A DNA stretch of 16,388 nt from Omnitrophica bacterium RIFCSPLOWO2_01_FULL_45_10 (GCA_001804165.1 MHFL01000053.1:1-16388); one strand, 5' to 3'. Positions 7,899-15,749 are shown, counted from the first letter of the stretch. Program-made: numbers and translations. Notes: generated by a model from the letters alone, not told the origin.

Positions 7899-9099
7899 GA
7901 TAAAAGTGAAGAAGATAAAGTTTCCCGCGAAGGTTCTGATGGTGCTGCATAGTTCCGGCTTAACGGGCCCGAATAAGGCGACAGTTTCTCTATTGAAGGC
8001 GATGGATAAAGATAAATATAAAGTCGATGTAGCGTGTCCTCGAGACGGAGACTTATCTAAAGTCTTAAGAGAGGCCGGCATCTTTCGCGTTCCTCTTGAA
8101 TTCGGACGCAACAGGGATATCTTAACGGCCATTGATTTAATCCGTATACTAAAAAGGAATAATTATCATGTCCTCCATGGCCACATGGGGAGGGTTGGGC
8201 CAATGATATGCGCCTCCGGCAAGATGGCGGGAGTTCCCGCTATAATACTAACGGAACACATGAATGACTCAAGCCATACCTGGATGCGGGAGGACAAACT
8301 TCGTTTACGTATTCACCACCTTTTTCACATGCTATCCAACTCGATTTTAGACCGCGTCATAGCAGTCTCGGAATGCGCGAGAATTAGTTATATAGCAAGG
8401 CAGGGAATGAGAGAGGATAAAGTGGTAACCATATATAATTCTACGCGAATTATGGAAGATCACCGCGTCCTCGATGATTCGGCCAGGACTTCGTTAAGAG
8501 AAGAACTAAGGTTTGGCGAGAATACGCTTGTCGTAGGGACAGTCGGGCGGCTTATAAAAGAAAAGGGCCATGAAGATGTCGTTATGGCGGGACGGCGCGT
8601 TTTACACAAGTATCCTGAAGCGAGATTTCTGGTAGTGGGTGACGGCCCTCAGCGTGCTTACTTAGAGGCGCTCGCGAGAAAAGAGGGCCTTGCCGATAAG
8701 TGTATATTTTTGGGTTTTCGCAGGGACATGGACGATGTCATGCGGGCAATAGACATATTGGTTCAGCCAACTCATCGAGAATGCCCCGAGTCATTTGGGC
8801 TTGTTTTGATAGAGGCGATGGCAAGACGTAAAGCCGTAATCGCGAGCGATATAGAGCCGTTCAGAGAAATTATAAAGGATGGAGAAAACGGACTTTTATT
8901 CAGCGAAAAGGACGTAACGGCGCTGGCGGATAAATTGACGATCCTCTTGGAAGATAGGGCCATTGTGAGATTATTGGCCGAGCGCGCCTTTTGTGTCGTA
9001 AAAGAAAGATTCAACCCGGAGTCAGCGGCTAGGAAGACAGAAGAACTCTATAGCGATATCCTGCGTTCGAAGGGCTATGACCTTACGGAATATGCTTAA
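7891..9099 (+). CDS. Glycosyltransferase family 4 protein
   Basis: A 402-residue GT-B transferase. The N-terminal domain begins after a basic leader (MNRIKVKKIKF) with VLMVLHSSGLTGPNKATVSLL, the acceptor-side glycine loop. HGHMGRVGP and EHMNDSSH are the His-containing loops usual in GT4. The donor domain has VGTVGRLIKEKGHED, VGDGPQRAYLE, and the EX7E pair at E300 and E308 in PESFGLVLIEAMARRK, then ASDIEPFREII. The start overlaps the upstream stop by 8 nt. This is the third GT4 module in the window, and its acceptor loops differ clearly from the other two, so it probably makes a different linkage. Confidence 0.9.
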   Translation: MNRIKVKKIKFPAKVLMVLHSSGLTGPNKATVSLLKAMDKDKYKVDVACPRDGDLSKVLREAGIFRVPLEFGRNRDILTAIDLIRILKRNNYHVLHGHMGRVGPMICASGKMAGVPAIILTEHMNDSSHTWMREDKLRLRIHHLFHMLSNSILDRVIAVSECARISYIARQGMREDKVVTIYNSTRIMEDHRVLDDSARTSLREELRFGENTLVVGTVGRLIKEKGHEDVVMAGRRVLHKYPEARFLVVGDGPQRAYLEALARKEGLADKCIFLGFRRDMDDVMRAIDILVQPTHRECPESFGLVLIEAMARRKAVIASDIEPFREIIKDGENGLLFSEKDVTALADKLTILLEDRAIVRLLAERAFCVVKERFNPESAARKTEELYSDILRSKGYDLTEYA

Positions 9100-10231
9100 A
9101 CCATTATCAATCTATTTATTTATCCGGAAGATATTATTGTTTATCCTTTCTTTGTTTATTGTGGATAGGGCCTGCTCATCTTTCGACAAGGAAAAGGTGA
9201 GTAAAATATTAGTTATTCGGCTCGACAGAATCGGGGATTTTATGATAACCACACCCCTTCTGAAGGCGCTGAAAGCAAGGTTTCCCCTTTCCGAGATAAC
9301 CTTGCTGGCAAGGCCCAACATCCGCGACCTAGCGGGAAGTCAGCCATGGGTAGATAAAACTATTTCTTTTAAAGGAAAATTATCCATCCTGGCATTGTTT
9401 AAGTTGGGGGAAAAGATAAAGAAGGAGAATTTTGATTTAAGTATAGACTGTTTATTTGATTATACCTTAAAGACAGCATTTCTCTGTTACTTAAGCCGCG
9501 CCCGTTATATACTGGGGTTTGATATAGACGGCCGGGGGGTATTCCTTAATTTAAAAGTGAAGCCCTCAGGACTCAAGATGGGAATAGTTGATGAAACGCT
9601 CAATCTTTTAAACGCGGTAGGGATTGAATCGGCGCAGGCAAAGCCGGAACTTTTTGTAGACAAAAAAGAGCTCGAATCCGTAAATAATTTTTTGAGCCGC
9701 GAGGAAGTCGCTCGTAATGATATACTTGTCGCGGTTCATCCGGGAGGGCATTATCCGTCTCAACGATGGCCTTGGACGCGATTCTGTGAAGTCATTGATA
9801 ATATTTCTGTTCAAGACGATGTAAAGGTGGTATTAGTGGGTTCTTTTTTGGAGACAGGTCTTCTGGAGTCGATAAAAAAATTTTCAAAAAGAGGCGTCCG
9901 AATCTTCAGGAGCGCTTCGCTTCCATCGTTAGCGGCGTTGATAGAGAGATCGGACCTGTTGGTATGCAATAATTCAGGCCCGCTTCATATGGCGGCGGCA
10001 TTAAAAAAGCCGACCGTTTCTACAATGGGGCCTACGGACAGCATACTCTGGCGTCCGGCAGGTTCAGGTCATGTAGTTTTAAAGGCCGAAGTTGAATGTT
10101 CGCCCTGCAACCGCCCGATATGCCGTGAACACAAGTGCATGGCGGCAATAGAGGCGGCGGAGGTTTCTAAGGTCGTATCGTTAGAGATAGACAGGATCAG
10201 AAAAAAGAGATGCGTCACTCCATTGGTTTAA
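9077..10231 (+). CDS. GT9 family glycosyltransferase, heptosyltransferase (WaaF)-like
   Basis: A 384-residue GT-B enzyme of family GT9, related to ADP-heptose:LPS heptosyltransferases. LVIRLDRIGDFMITTPLLKAL begins at residue 45 and carries the family's catalytic-type Asp (D54). VAVHPGGHYPSQRWP lies near the domain junction. The donor-loop motif reads NNSGPLH (298-304), where most relatives have NDSGPMH, and it is followed by GPTDSILWRP. The Cys-rich CSPCNRPICREHKCM near the C-terminus is typical of WaaF-like proteins. About 40 N-terminal residues precede the domain and are hydrophobic (IYLFIRKILLFILSLFIV), possibly a membrane anchor. The gene overlaps both neighbours by ~22 nt. It implies an LPS-core-like or other heptose-containing glycan; the donor is not proven. 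Confidence 0.88.
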   Translation: MTLRNMLKPLSIYLFIRKILLFILSLFIVDRACSSFDKEKVSKILVIRLDRIGDFMITTPLLKALKARFPLSEITLLARPNIRDLAGSQPWVDKTISFKGKLSILALFKLGEKIKKENFDLSIDCLFDYTLKTAFLCYLSRARYILGFDIDGRGVFLNLKVKPSGLKMGIVDETLNLLNAVGIESAQAKPELFVDKKELESVNNFLSREEVARNDILVAVHPGGHYPSQRWPWTRFCEVIDNISVQDDVKVVLVGSFLETGLLESIKKFSKRGVRIFRSASLPSLAALIERSDLLVCNNSGPLHMAAALKKPTVSTMGPTDSILWRPAGSGHVVLKAEVECSPCNRPICREHKCMAAIEAAEVSKVVSLEIDRIRKKRCVTPLV

Positions 10232-11925
10232 AAAGTTTTTATGTCATATCGGGCCTTTTCATCCTATATATAATATTGTCATTTTCCTCATGGGATGAGC
10301 CGATAATGGGAGACGAGGTTACTTACGCGCTCTCGATAAAGGGTATAGCGGATAAAAGTATAATGCGATATTTCATTGACAATATGGAAAGTCGGTTTGG
10401 GATATGGCATCCGCCGGCCTACGCGCATGTAGTCGCTTTTTTAGGGAACTTCTTTGGTTTGAACGAGTTGACCGCAAGGAGCGTCGGCATCGCGTCTTTT
10501 TTCATTTCGATAGCCATGATTTATCTTATAGCGCGGGAGTTGTTTAAGGATAGCGATAAGAGAGATGCCGCGGCCTCTATAGCCTGCCTCATCTACGCGA
10601 TAAACCCCTTGGCTATCAGAGGATCTTTATTGATAGATATGGACGGGACAATACTTAACGCGTGCCTTCTCATCTTTATCTACTCCCTAGTAGGATTCGG
10701 CGAAACAGGCGGGAAAGGCCCGAAAATCTTTCTGCGCGGAATTTTATTCGCGGTTCTTTTGTGGATAAAATTCATGACGCCTTTGATTTTTATCGCAACA
10801 TTATTTTTCTATTTCCTCTTGAGAAAGGATAGGGCGCGGGCCTTATACGTCCTTAAGGCGGCGGCGATCGGAATATTTTTATTTTTCGGCACATGGCTTT
10901 GGTACTGTCACGCAAATAATAGGGCAGTGGTTGACGTCCTCTTCGTTCCGTTAGGCGCCGTCACGACTTTTTTTGGCCGAAATAGCTCTGTGAAAAATTG
11001 GGCCCTATCCGGGAGAACTGTATGGGCGCTTCTCCTATGGTGTTCACCGTCTTTCCTATTATTGGCGGGACTCTCTCTATGGAGAACTTTTAAAAAGAAG
11101 GCGCCTGAGGGGGCGCTCGTCTCATTGAATCAACTTGGATTTTACGGTTTGTCAATTTTAATTATATGTATATTCGTAGGAGGCGTGACGCACAGTTTTC
11201 CCAAATATCATTACGCGATTGTGCCTATATTCTCGCTCCTGATATCCGATCTTGCGGTAAGAAATTTAAGCCTCGATAAAATATTTGTGAGAAAGGTCAT
11301 GATTCCGCTAATCTTCTTAATCCTTTATAATATCTATTTTGTCAAAGACCCTCTTTATACGATAAATTACGCCTTGAAAGAGGAGATCATATTGAGAAAC
11401 GGCGTCTCCTCTTACGCGCTTATAACCAAAGAGGCGTTTCAGATCCTATTCTTATTATCAACCATATTGCTCGCGTATATCTTCTTTTTAAGATCGAGGG
11501 CGCAAAAGCCGTTTATACGAGCGCTCTTTATAACGATGCTCGCCTCTAACATCTCTTTATCGCTGGTTCAGGCCGCGGCCGATTACAACACGGTCTATTG
11601 CTACGGCGCTGAAGGGGTGCGTGAGGCAGCCGCATTCGTCCGATTAAAGACCGATATATCGGCCCCCGCCTTTTCTCCGGGTGAGATATTATGGCTCGCA
11701 AACGAGAATTTGTCGTCTTATATTTTAAGCGGCCATTTAAATGACGAAGGCGATTTTTTAAAGACGGTTAAGGACCATAATATAGAGTGCGTCGTTTACG
11801 GCATATCCGGCAACACCGTGAATGAGTATAGAAATATATTTTTAAAAATGGATGTTCAAAAATATTTGAAGGAGAGATATGATTCTTACGACATTGGTTC
11901 CTACACAGTCTGGTTAAAAAGATGA
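10210..11925 (+). CDS. ArnT/GT39-like membrane glycosyltransferase (GT-C fold)
   Basis: A 571-residue integral membrane protein with about 11-13 hydrophobic helices in residues 7-455 and a soluble C-terminal domain of ~110 residues. The first extracytoplasmic loop carries MGDEVTYALSI, with the D35-E36 pair typical of the PMT_2/ArnT catalytic site, then WHPPAYAHV (H67-P69). A second acidic segment, LIDMDGTILNACL, follows the fourth helix region. Such enzymes transfer a sugar from polyprenyl phosphate to lipid A, glycans or proteins on the outer side of the cytoplasmic membrane. The polyprenyl-phosphate sugar could come from the GtrB-like product at 14688-15674 (inference). The start overlaps the GT9 gene by 22 nt. 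Acceptor unknown. Confidence 0.87.
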   Translation: MRHSIGLKSFYVISGLFILYIILSFSSWDEPIMGDEVTYALSIKGIADKSIMRYFIDNMESRFGIWHPPAYAHVVAFLGNFFGLNELTARSVGIASFFISIAMIYLIARELFKDSDKRDAAASIACLIYAINPLAIRGSLLIDMDGTILNACLLIFIYSLVGFGETGGKGPKIFLRGILFAVLLWIKFMTPLIFIATLFFYFLLRKDRARALYVLKAAAIGIFLFFGTWLWYCHANNRAVVDVLFVPLGAVTTFFGRNSSVKNWALSGRTVWALLLWCSPSFLLLAGLSLWRTFKKKAPEGALVSLNQLGFYGLSILIICIFVGGVTHSFPKYHYAIVPIFSLLISDLAVRNLSLDKIFVRKVMIPLIFLILYNIYFVKDPLYTINYALKEEIILRNGVSSYALITKEAFQILFLLSTILLAYIFFLRSRAQKPFIRALFITMLASNISLSLVQAAADYNTVYCYGAEGVREAAAFVRLKTDISAPAFSPGEILWLANENLSSYILSGHLNDEGDFLKTVKDHNIECVVYGISGNTVNEYRNIFLKMDVQKYLKERYDSYDIGSYTVWLKR

Positions 11926-11932
11926 CTTCGTT

Positions 11933-13087
11933 ATGTTCACGCTGAATACGAAACTTTCGATATGCAAGGCATTATTATTCAAAGATTCGCCTTTCTACAT
12001 ACAGTTTTACATTTCCAATAAATGCCACCTGAAATGCAGGATGTGTAATATCATGGAGGCGAATCGAGATACGGCGTTAATAAGCATCGACCGGATAGGG
12101 AAAATAGCCGATAATCTTGTCGATATCGGAGCCGGTGTTATACTGTTGACGGGGGGAGAGCCGTTTTTGAGGGAGGATATCGGCGAAATCGCTCGTATCT
12201 TCATTGGAAAAAAACTTGATATCAGACTCCAAACAGCGGGCCTTTACGCGAAAAAAGATTTGATAGCGAAATGCGCCGAATACGGCGCCAGGGATATCAA
12301 TGTCAGCTTCGCCTCTTTGGATGAAAAAAAAGCGGATTACATTAACGGCGCCGCAGGCTCGTGGCAAGACGCTGTTAAGACCATCTCGTTCATATCCGGC
12401 GTCTTCCCATGTAGGGATTCTATATGCGCGATAGGCTGCGTCCTGTCGCCCTATAATATAGACGAGATAGACGCGCTTTTGGATTTTGCGACACGAATAG
12501 GGTGGTGGATGTCTCTGGTCCCTGCCCATATAACAACTAAGGATAAGCCGATGAATTTCAGGGGGCATGATGAACATTTCAGATTCAAGGCCGACGATTT
12601 CCCAAAGATAAAAAATCTTATCGATAGACTGAAAAGGAAAAAGAAGGAAGGGTACCTCCTCTTCGATTCGGACGAATATCTCGACTCGATTAGCTCTTTT
12701 ATTACCACGGGCAGTCCGTCCTGGCGCCAAAAAGAAATATGCGATTCTCCTAATTTCTATTTTGCCATAATGCCGGACGGAAGGTTCGCTCCGTGCTGCG
12801 ATTTAAGATTCGACGAGGAGATCTATCTTTATGATGACCATTTTCCAAAGATATATAAATCCAAAGAATTTCGAAACAGGGTAAAAGTGATAACTGAAAA
12901 ATGTCCGGGATGCAATTTCGGCAGTTTTCCCGAAATGACCCTTTCCGCAAGGTCATTTTCAGCAATAAGAGAGAGGGCGTCGGTCTATTTTAAAGCGAAG
13001 ACAAATGGTATAAAATCATACAGCGCGGAAGAACTATTCGATATGATCTCAAATATCAAGGACGGTTATGAGGTTTACAAACACTAA
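11933..13087 (+). CDS. Second radical SAM protein with twitch/SPASM-type domain
   Basis: A 384-residue radical SAM enzyme. The cluster-binding triad is C31-x3-C35-x2-C38 (CHLKCRMC), and the SAM-binding motif is a textbook GGEP in LLTGGEPFLREDI. The C-terminal domain has C270-x12-G283-x4-C288 (with C289 adjacent) and C324-x2-C327, the same spacing as in the radical SAM protein at 5318-6355, so again one auxiliary cluster (twitch). The rest of the sequence is divergent from that protein, so they are not a recent duplication. It lies 7 nt after the ArnT-like gene and overlaps the SDR gene by 20 nt. The radical SAM-SDR pair recalls AprD4/AprD3 of apramycin biosynthesis, where the SDR reduces the ketone made by the radical enzyme. 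Function here is inference. Confidence 0.9.
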   Translation: MFTLNTKLSICKALLFKDSPFYIQFYISNKCHLKCRMCNIMEANRDTALISIDRIGKIADNLVDIGAGVILLTGGEPFLREDIGEIARIFIGKKLDIRLQTAGLYAKKDLIAKCAEYGARDINVSFASLDEKKADYINGAAGSWQDAVKTISFISGVFPCRDSICAIGCVLSPYNIDEIDALLDFATRIGWWMSLVPAHITTKDKPMNFRGHDEHFRFKADDFPKIKNLIDRLKRKKKEGYLLFDSDEYLDSISSFITTGSPSWRQKEICDSPNFYFAIMPDGRFAPCCDLRFDEEIYLYDDHFPKIYKSKEFRNRVKVITEKCPGCNFGSFPEMTLSARSFSAIRERASVYFKAKTNGIKSYSAEELFDMISNIKDGYEVYKH

Positions 13088-13823
13088 CGACGGATACTGG
13101 ATAATCACAGGCGCGAATTCAGGGATAGGGCATGCGCTTGCCGGAAGATTGGATAGGTTGAATGAGAAGACGATACTCATAGATAAGCGTGTTGATAATC
13201 TCGGGATTTTTAAAAATAGCGCAATATTTCAAGCCGACTTAAGCAACCTAAATGAAGTATCAGGAATATCTGAAAAGATATCTCAATATAAGATATTCTG
13301 CCTGATTAACAACGCCGGCGTCGGGTTCAGGGGCTCGCTTGATCAGATGAGCATGGAGAGGATAGATGAGACCGTGGATGTTAACGTTAGGTATCCCGTT
13401 CGATTCACAAAATTGCTTTTGGATCATTTAATAAAAGATAAAAGCGTCATCATCAATATCGCGTCCAGCGCCGCGTATAATCCCTTGCCAAACATGTCCA
13501 TCTATTCCGCCTCAAAGGCCTTTTTGGTCAACTGGTCAGAATCGCTTTTCTACGAATTGCGAAACACAAATAGGGTAATCACATTCTCTCCTTCAGGAAC
13601 TTTCACGAATTTTCAAAAGAATGCCGGCGTAAAAGTAGGTGACAAGGGAGAGAGGTTATTGTCGGCATCTTGCGTCGCGGATGAAATAATCAAGGCCGCA
13701 TACGGAAGAAGGGCAATAGTGATTTTAGGATTTAAGACAAGAGCCCTGCTTAGGGTTTCAAGGTTCTTGCCGAGGAAATTTAATATCTATTTATGGGGTA
13801 AACTGTTTGAAAAACTTAAGTGA
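13068..13823 (+). CDS. Short-chain dehydrogenase/reductase (classical SDR)
   Basis: A 251-residue classical SDR. Cofactor-binding TGANSGIG is at 14-21, NNAG at 81-84, the catalytic Ser region IASSAA at 131-136 (S133/S134), and the YSASK catalytic Y146-x3-K150. PSGTFTNF stands where most members have the PG motif. An Asp/Lys after beta2 (LIDKRVD) may set NAD(H) versus NADP(H) preference. The C-terminus (RFLPRKFNIYLWGKLFEKL) is basic and amphipathic, perhaps membrane-associated. The best resemblance is to the DltE/YqjQ-like SDR group. It overlaps the radical SAM gene by 20 nt and the next methyltransferase by 17 nt, so it probably acts in the same modification step, reducing or oxidising a sugar carbonyl. 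Substrate unknown. Confidence 0.9.
   Translation: MRFTNTNDGYWIITGANSGIGHALAGRLDRLNEKTILIDKRVDNLGIFKNSAIFQADLSNLNEVSGISEKISQYKIFCLINNAGVGFRGSLDQMSMERIDETVDVNVRYPVRFTKLLLDHLIKDKSVIINIASSAAYNPLPNMSIYSASKAFLVNWSESLFYELRNTNRVITFSPSGTFTNFQKNAGVKVGDKGERLLSASCVADEIIKAAYGRRAIVILGFKTRALLRVSRFLPRKFNIYLWGKLFEKLK
13795..13798 (+). promoter_or_regulatory. Shine-Dalgarno site supporting the TTG start at 13807
   Basis: GGGG inside ATGGGGTA lies 8 nt before the TTG start codon and within the SDR coding sequence. It supports TTG as the true start of the zinc-ribbon methyltransferase rather than a downstream ATG. Confidence 0.5.
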
Positions 13824-14712
13824 GGCATGCTTTATCTGCGGAGGAAAGGATTTCGCGGATTCATCCCGAGACTACTCACGATGCGGGACCTGCGGTCTCG
13901 AAACAATAAAACGCGATACGGCGGCTGAGGCCATTGTAAGCGATATGCTGATTCTTGAGAATATAAGAAAGAGAAATTTACTGGATAGTTTTCAGAAAAG
14001 AGTCCTCGAAGAATGCGCCGTGACAAAAGATTTATTACTGGACATAGGCTCAGGCAGCGGCAGATTCCTTTATCATAATGGGCCAAAGTTCCAGGACGCC
14101 GTGGGGATAGAAATCTCGCATGAGTGCGCCTATTTTGCAAGGGAAAAACTTGGTCTCAAGATAGAAAAAGATATTACAAACTTGAATAGTGTCGTTTCAG
14201 CGGCGACGTTCTGGCATTCGCTCGAGCACATGACGCGTGTCGACATCGAGAGATCTTTAAATAGACTGAACATGAAATCTTCGTTTGATACAAGACTCAT
14301 CATCTCATTTCCTAATAATAATTCACTGCAGTATCTGCTGTTTGGAGAGGGCTTTGCCTATTACGACAAGGAAAGTCATATTCATCAGTTTTCGCTCAGG
14401 TCATTAGATAGATTGATGGGCAAATATCGTTTTGAAAGGCTGCGTTTTTTTTATTCGTTTCCCTATTCAATCTTCGGCTGGCTGCAAGGATTTATCAATA
14501 AGTTTAACCCTATCCACGATTATTTATATTATAGAAGGAAAAGAGGCGAGACCTTTGATAAGAGTGAGCACGAACTTTTTCTTTTAGACGCGTATAATTT
14601 TTTATTGGCGTTATTTTTCAGCATGCCCGCGGCCTTGTTGTCTTTAACGGATCTCGTTTGCCCCGAGAGAGGAGGTGTTATCACGACATGTTACAGGAGA
14701 AAGAAAGAGTAG
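13807..14712 (+). CDS. Methyltransferase with N-terminal zinc ribbon (Methyltransf_23 type)
   Basis: About 301 residues from a TTG start. The N-terminus has a Cys4 zinc ribbon: C8-x2-C11 (CFIC) and C26-x2-C29 (CGTC), followed by a class I methyltransferase with LLDIGSGSGRFLY (motif I, 77-89), VGIEIS (motif II) and FWHSLEHM at 135-142, the H-x-L-E-H motif usual in Methyltransf_23. The C-terminal ~60 residues are hydrophobic and end in GGVITTCYRRKKE. TTG is favoured because it keeps the zinc ribbon intact and has GGGG at 13795-13798, eight bases upstream; the next ATG would lose the ribbon. Enzymes of this type often sit in glycan clusters. The ribbon may bind substrate or partner. Confidence 0.86.
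   Translation: MKNLSEACFICGGKDFADSSRDYSRCGTCGLETIKRDTAAEAIVSDMLILENIRKRNLLDSFQKRVLEECAVTKDLLLDIGSGSGRFLYHNGPKFQDAVGIEISHECAYFAREKLGLKIEKDITNLNSVVSAATFWHSLEHMTRVDIERSLNRLNMKSSFDTRLIISFPNNNSLQYLLFGEGFAYYDKESHIHQFSLRSLDRLMGKYRFERLRFFYSFPYSIFGWLQGFINKFNPIHDYLYYRRKRGETFDKSEHELFLLDAYNFLLALFFSMPAALLSLTDLVCPERGGVITTCYRRKKE
14671..14677 (+). promoter_or_regulatory. Strong Shine-Dalgarno site for the GtrB-like gene
   Basis: GGAGGTG, a near-perfect anti-16S match, ends 10 nt before ATG 14688 and lies inside the 3' end of the methyltransferase gene. It decides the start in favour of ATG 14688 over the in-frame TTG at 14658, which would add ten residues unlike the family. It is the clearest ribosome-binding site I noticed in the window. 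Confidence 0.75.
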
Positions 14713-15674
14713 AAGTCATAATCCCTATCTATAACGAAGAATTATGCGTCGATGAACTTTTAAAGAGATTGTTAGCGCTGAAAGAGAAAATTAATTATTT
14801 AAAGATGAATTTCATCTTTGTCAATGATGGGTCATCGGATAGATGCCCGGAACTCTTACGCGATTACGCGAATCAATACAATTTTGTTAAAGTCATAAAT
14901 TTTAGCAGAAACTTCGGCCACCAGTTTGCCGTGACGGCAGGATTGGATTATGCCGACGCGGATTATGTAGTCATCATGGATGGAGATCTGCAAGATCCTC
15001 CGGAACTAATAGAAGACTTGTATAAAAAATCGAAACAGGGCTATGATGTGGTTTACGGGAAGAGGTTGAGGAGAAAAGGCGAGAGCTTCTTTAAGGAGCA
15101 CTCAGCCAGGATATTTTATAAAGTTTTGAGCATGATGTGCGATATAAAGATACCGCCCGATACGGGAGATTTTCGCCTGATCAATATAGATGTGTTAAAG
15201 GTCCTGAAAGAGATGAGAGAGAGGCACAGATTCATAAGAGGCATGGTTCCATGGGTGGGCTTTAAGAGCGCTGAGCTGCCTTATCGGAGAGACGGAAGGT
15301 ATGCGGGGAAGACAAAATATCCGCTAAAGAAAATGCTCGCGTTCGCGTTGGACGCGATATTTTCGTTCTCGAATACCCCGCTTAGAATAACGATATATTT
15401 CGGGTTATTAATCGTCGGTTTAGGAATGGCCGGGGCCCTTCTTATTCTTTACTTAAGATTTTTTACTCCCTTTACTATTCCGGGCATATCCGCGGTGATC
15501 GTAACGATTATAACAATGGCGGGCTTTCAAATTATCATGCTTGGCGTGATAGGTGAATACATAGGAAGAATCTTCGAGGAGTCCAAGTCGCGGCCTCTAT
15601 ATGTAGTAAAGGATGTTATGAATTTAAATCCAATAGTGACAACTCAAGCCCAAAGCGCCCCAACGAGGTCGTAG
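14688..15674 (+). CDS. Polyprenyl-phosphate glycosyltransferase (GtrB/ArnC/DPM1-like GT2)
   Basis: About 328 residues from ATG 14688. The GT2 catalytic domain shows VEVIIPIYNEE (8-18), VNDGSSD (45-51), NFSRNFGHQFA and the hallmark MDGDLQDPP at 97-105, all typical of GtrB, ArnC/PmrF and dolichol-phosphate-mannose synthase relatives. RRDGRYAGKTKYPLKKM is the usual basic interface motif. Two C-terminal membrane helices (~234-256 and ~265-287) end in IGEYIGRIFEESKSRPLYVV, the family signature. It transfers a sugar from a nucleotide donor to polyprenyl phosphate on the cytoplasmic face; the product could feed the GT-C transferases at 2-1372 and 10210-11925. The last ~20 residues (after YVVKDVM) are non-conserved, and the stop codon lies inside a palindrome. 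Confidence 0.92.
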   Translation: MLQEKERVEVIIPIYNEELCVDELLKRLLALKEKINYLKMNFIFVNDGSSDRCPELLRDYANQYNFVKVINFSRNFGHQFAVTAGLDYADADYVVIMDGDLQDPPELIEDLYKKSKQGYDVVYGKRLRRKGESFFKEHSARIFYKVLSMMCDIKIPPDTGDFRLINIDVLKVLKEMRERHRFIRGMVPWVGFKSAELPYRRDGRYAGKTKYPLKKMLAFALDAIFSFSNTPLRITIYFGLLIVGLGMAGALLILYLRFFTPFTIPGISAVIVTIITMAGFQIIMLGVIGEYIGRIFEESKSRPLYVVKDVMNLNPIVTTQAQSAPTRS

Positions 15675-15699
15675 GGCAGGTTTAAACCTGCCCTACGAC
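15668..15699. repeat. Perfect 32-bp palindrome overlapping the stop codon
   Basis: Two 16-nt arms (GTCGTAGGGCAGGTTT and its exact reverse complement) meet with no spacer at 15683/15684. The left arm contains the TAG stop codon (15672-15674) of the GtrB-like gene. No T-run follows the right arm (GGGAGATATTCTGG), so it is not a canonical intrinsic terminator, although the RNA could still form a stable hairpin that protects the transcript's 3' end. The GTAGGGCAGG...CCTGCCCTAC form resembles dispersed extragenic palindromes (REP-like or mobile hairpin elements) seen in many bacterial genomes; this comparison is from memory. I saw no second copy in the window. Confidence 0.9.
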
Positions 15700-15749
15700 G
15701 GGAGATATTCTGGCGGCTTGAGTGCCACTAGACTTGCGTTCCTAAAAAG

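Noticed and set aside
12077..12730. A 217-codon open frame on the minus strand
   Set aside because: It is antisense to the radical SAM gene whose cysteine motifs are intact; the translation has no family features, so it is a shadow frame.
14658..14687. An upstream TTG start for the GtrB-like gene
   Set aside because: ATG 14688 has a strong GGAGGTG site upstream and gives the usual family N-terminus directly before VEVIIPIYNEE; the extra residues MPRERRCYHD look unrelated.
15668..15699. The palindrome as a rho-independent terminator
   Set aside because: No U-tract follows the right arm, and there is no loop; it may stabilise RNA but does not fit the canonical terminator model.
15675..15749. 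A promoter in the 75-nt gap before the last gene
   Set aside because: I could not find a convincing -35/-10 pair with correct spacing; TTG-containing hexamers are present, but no TATAAT-like element stands at 16-18 nt.
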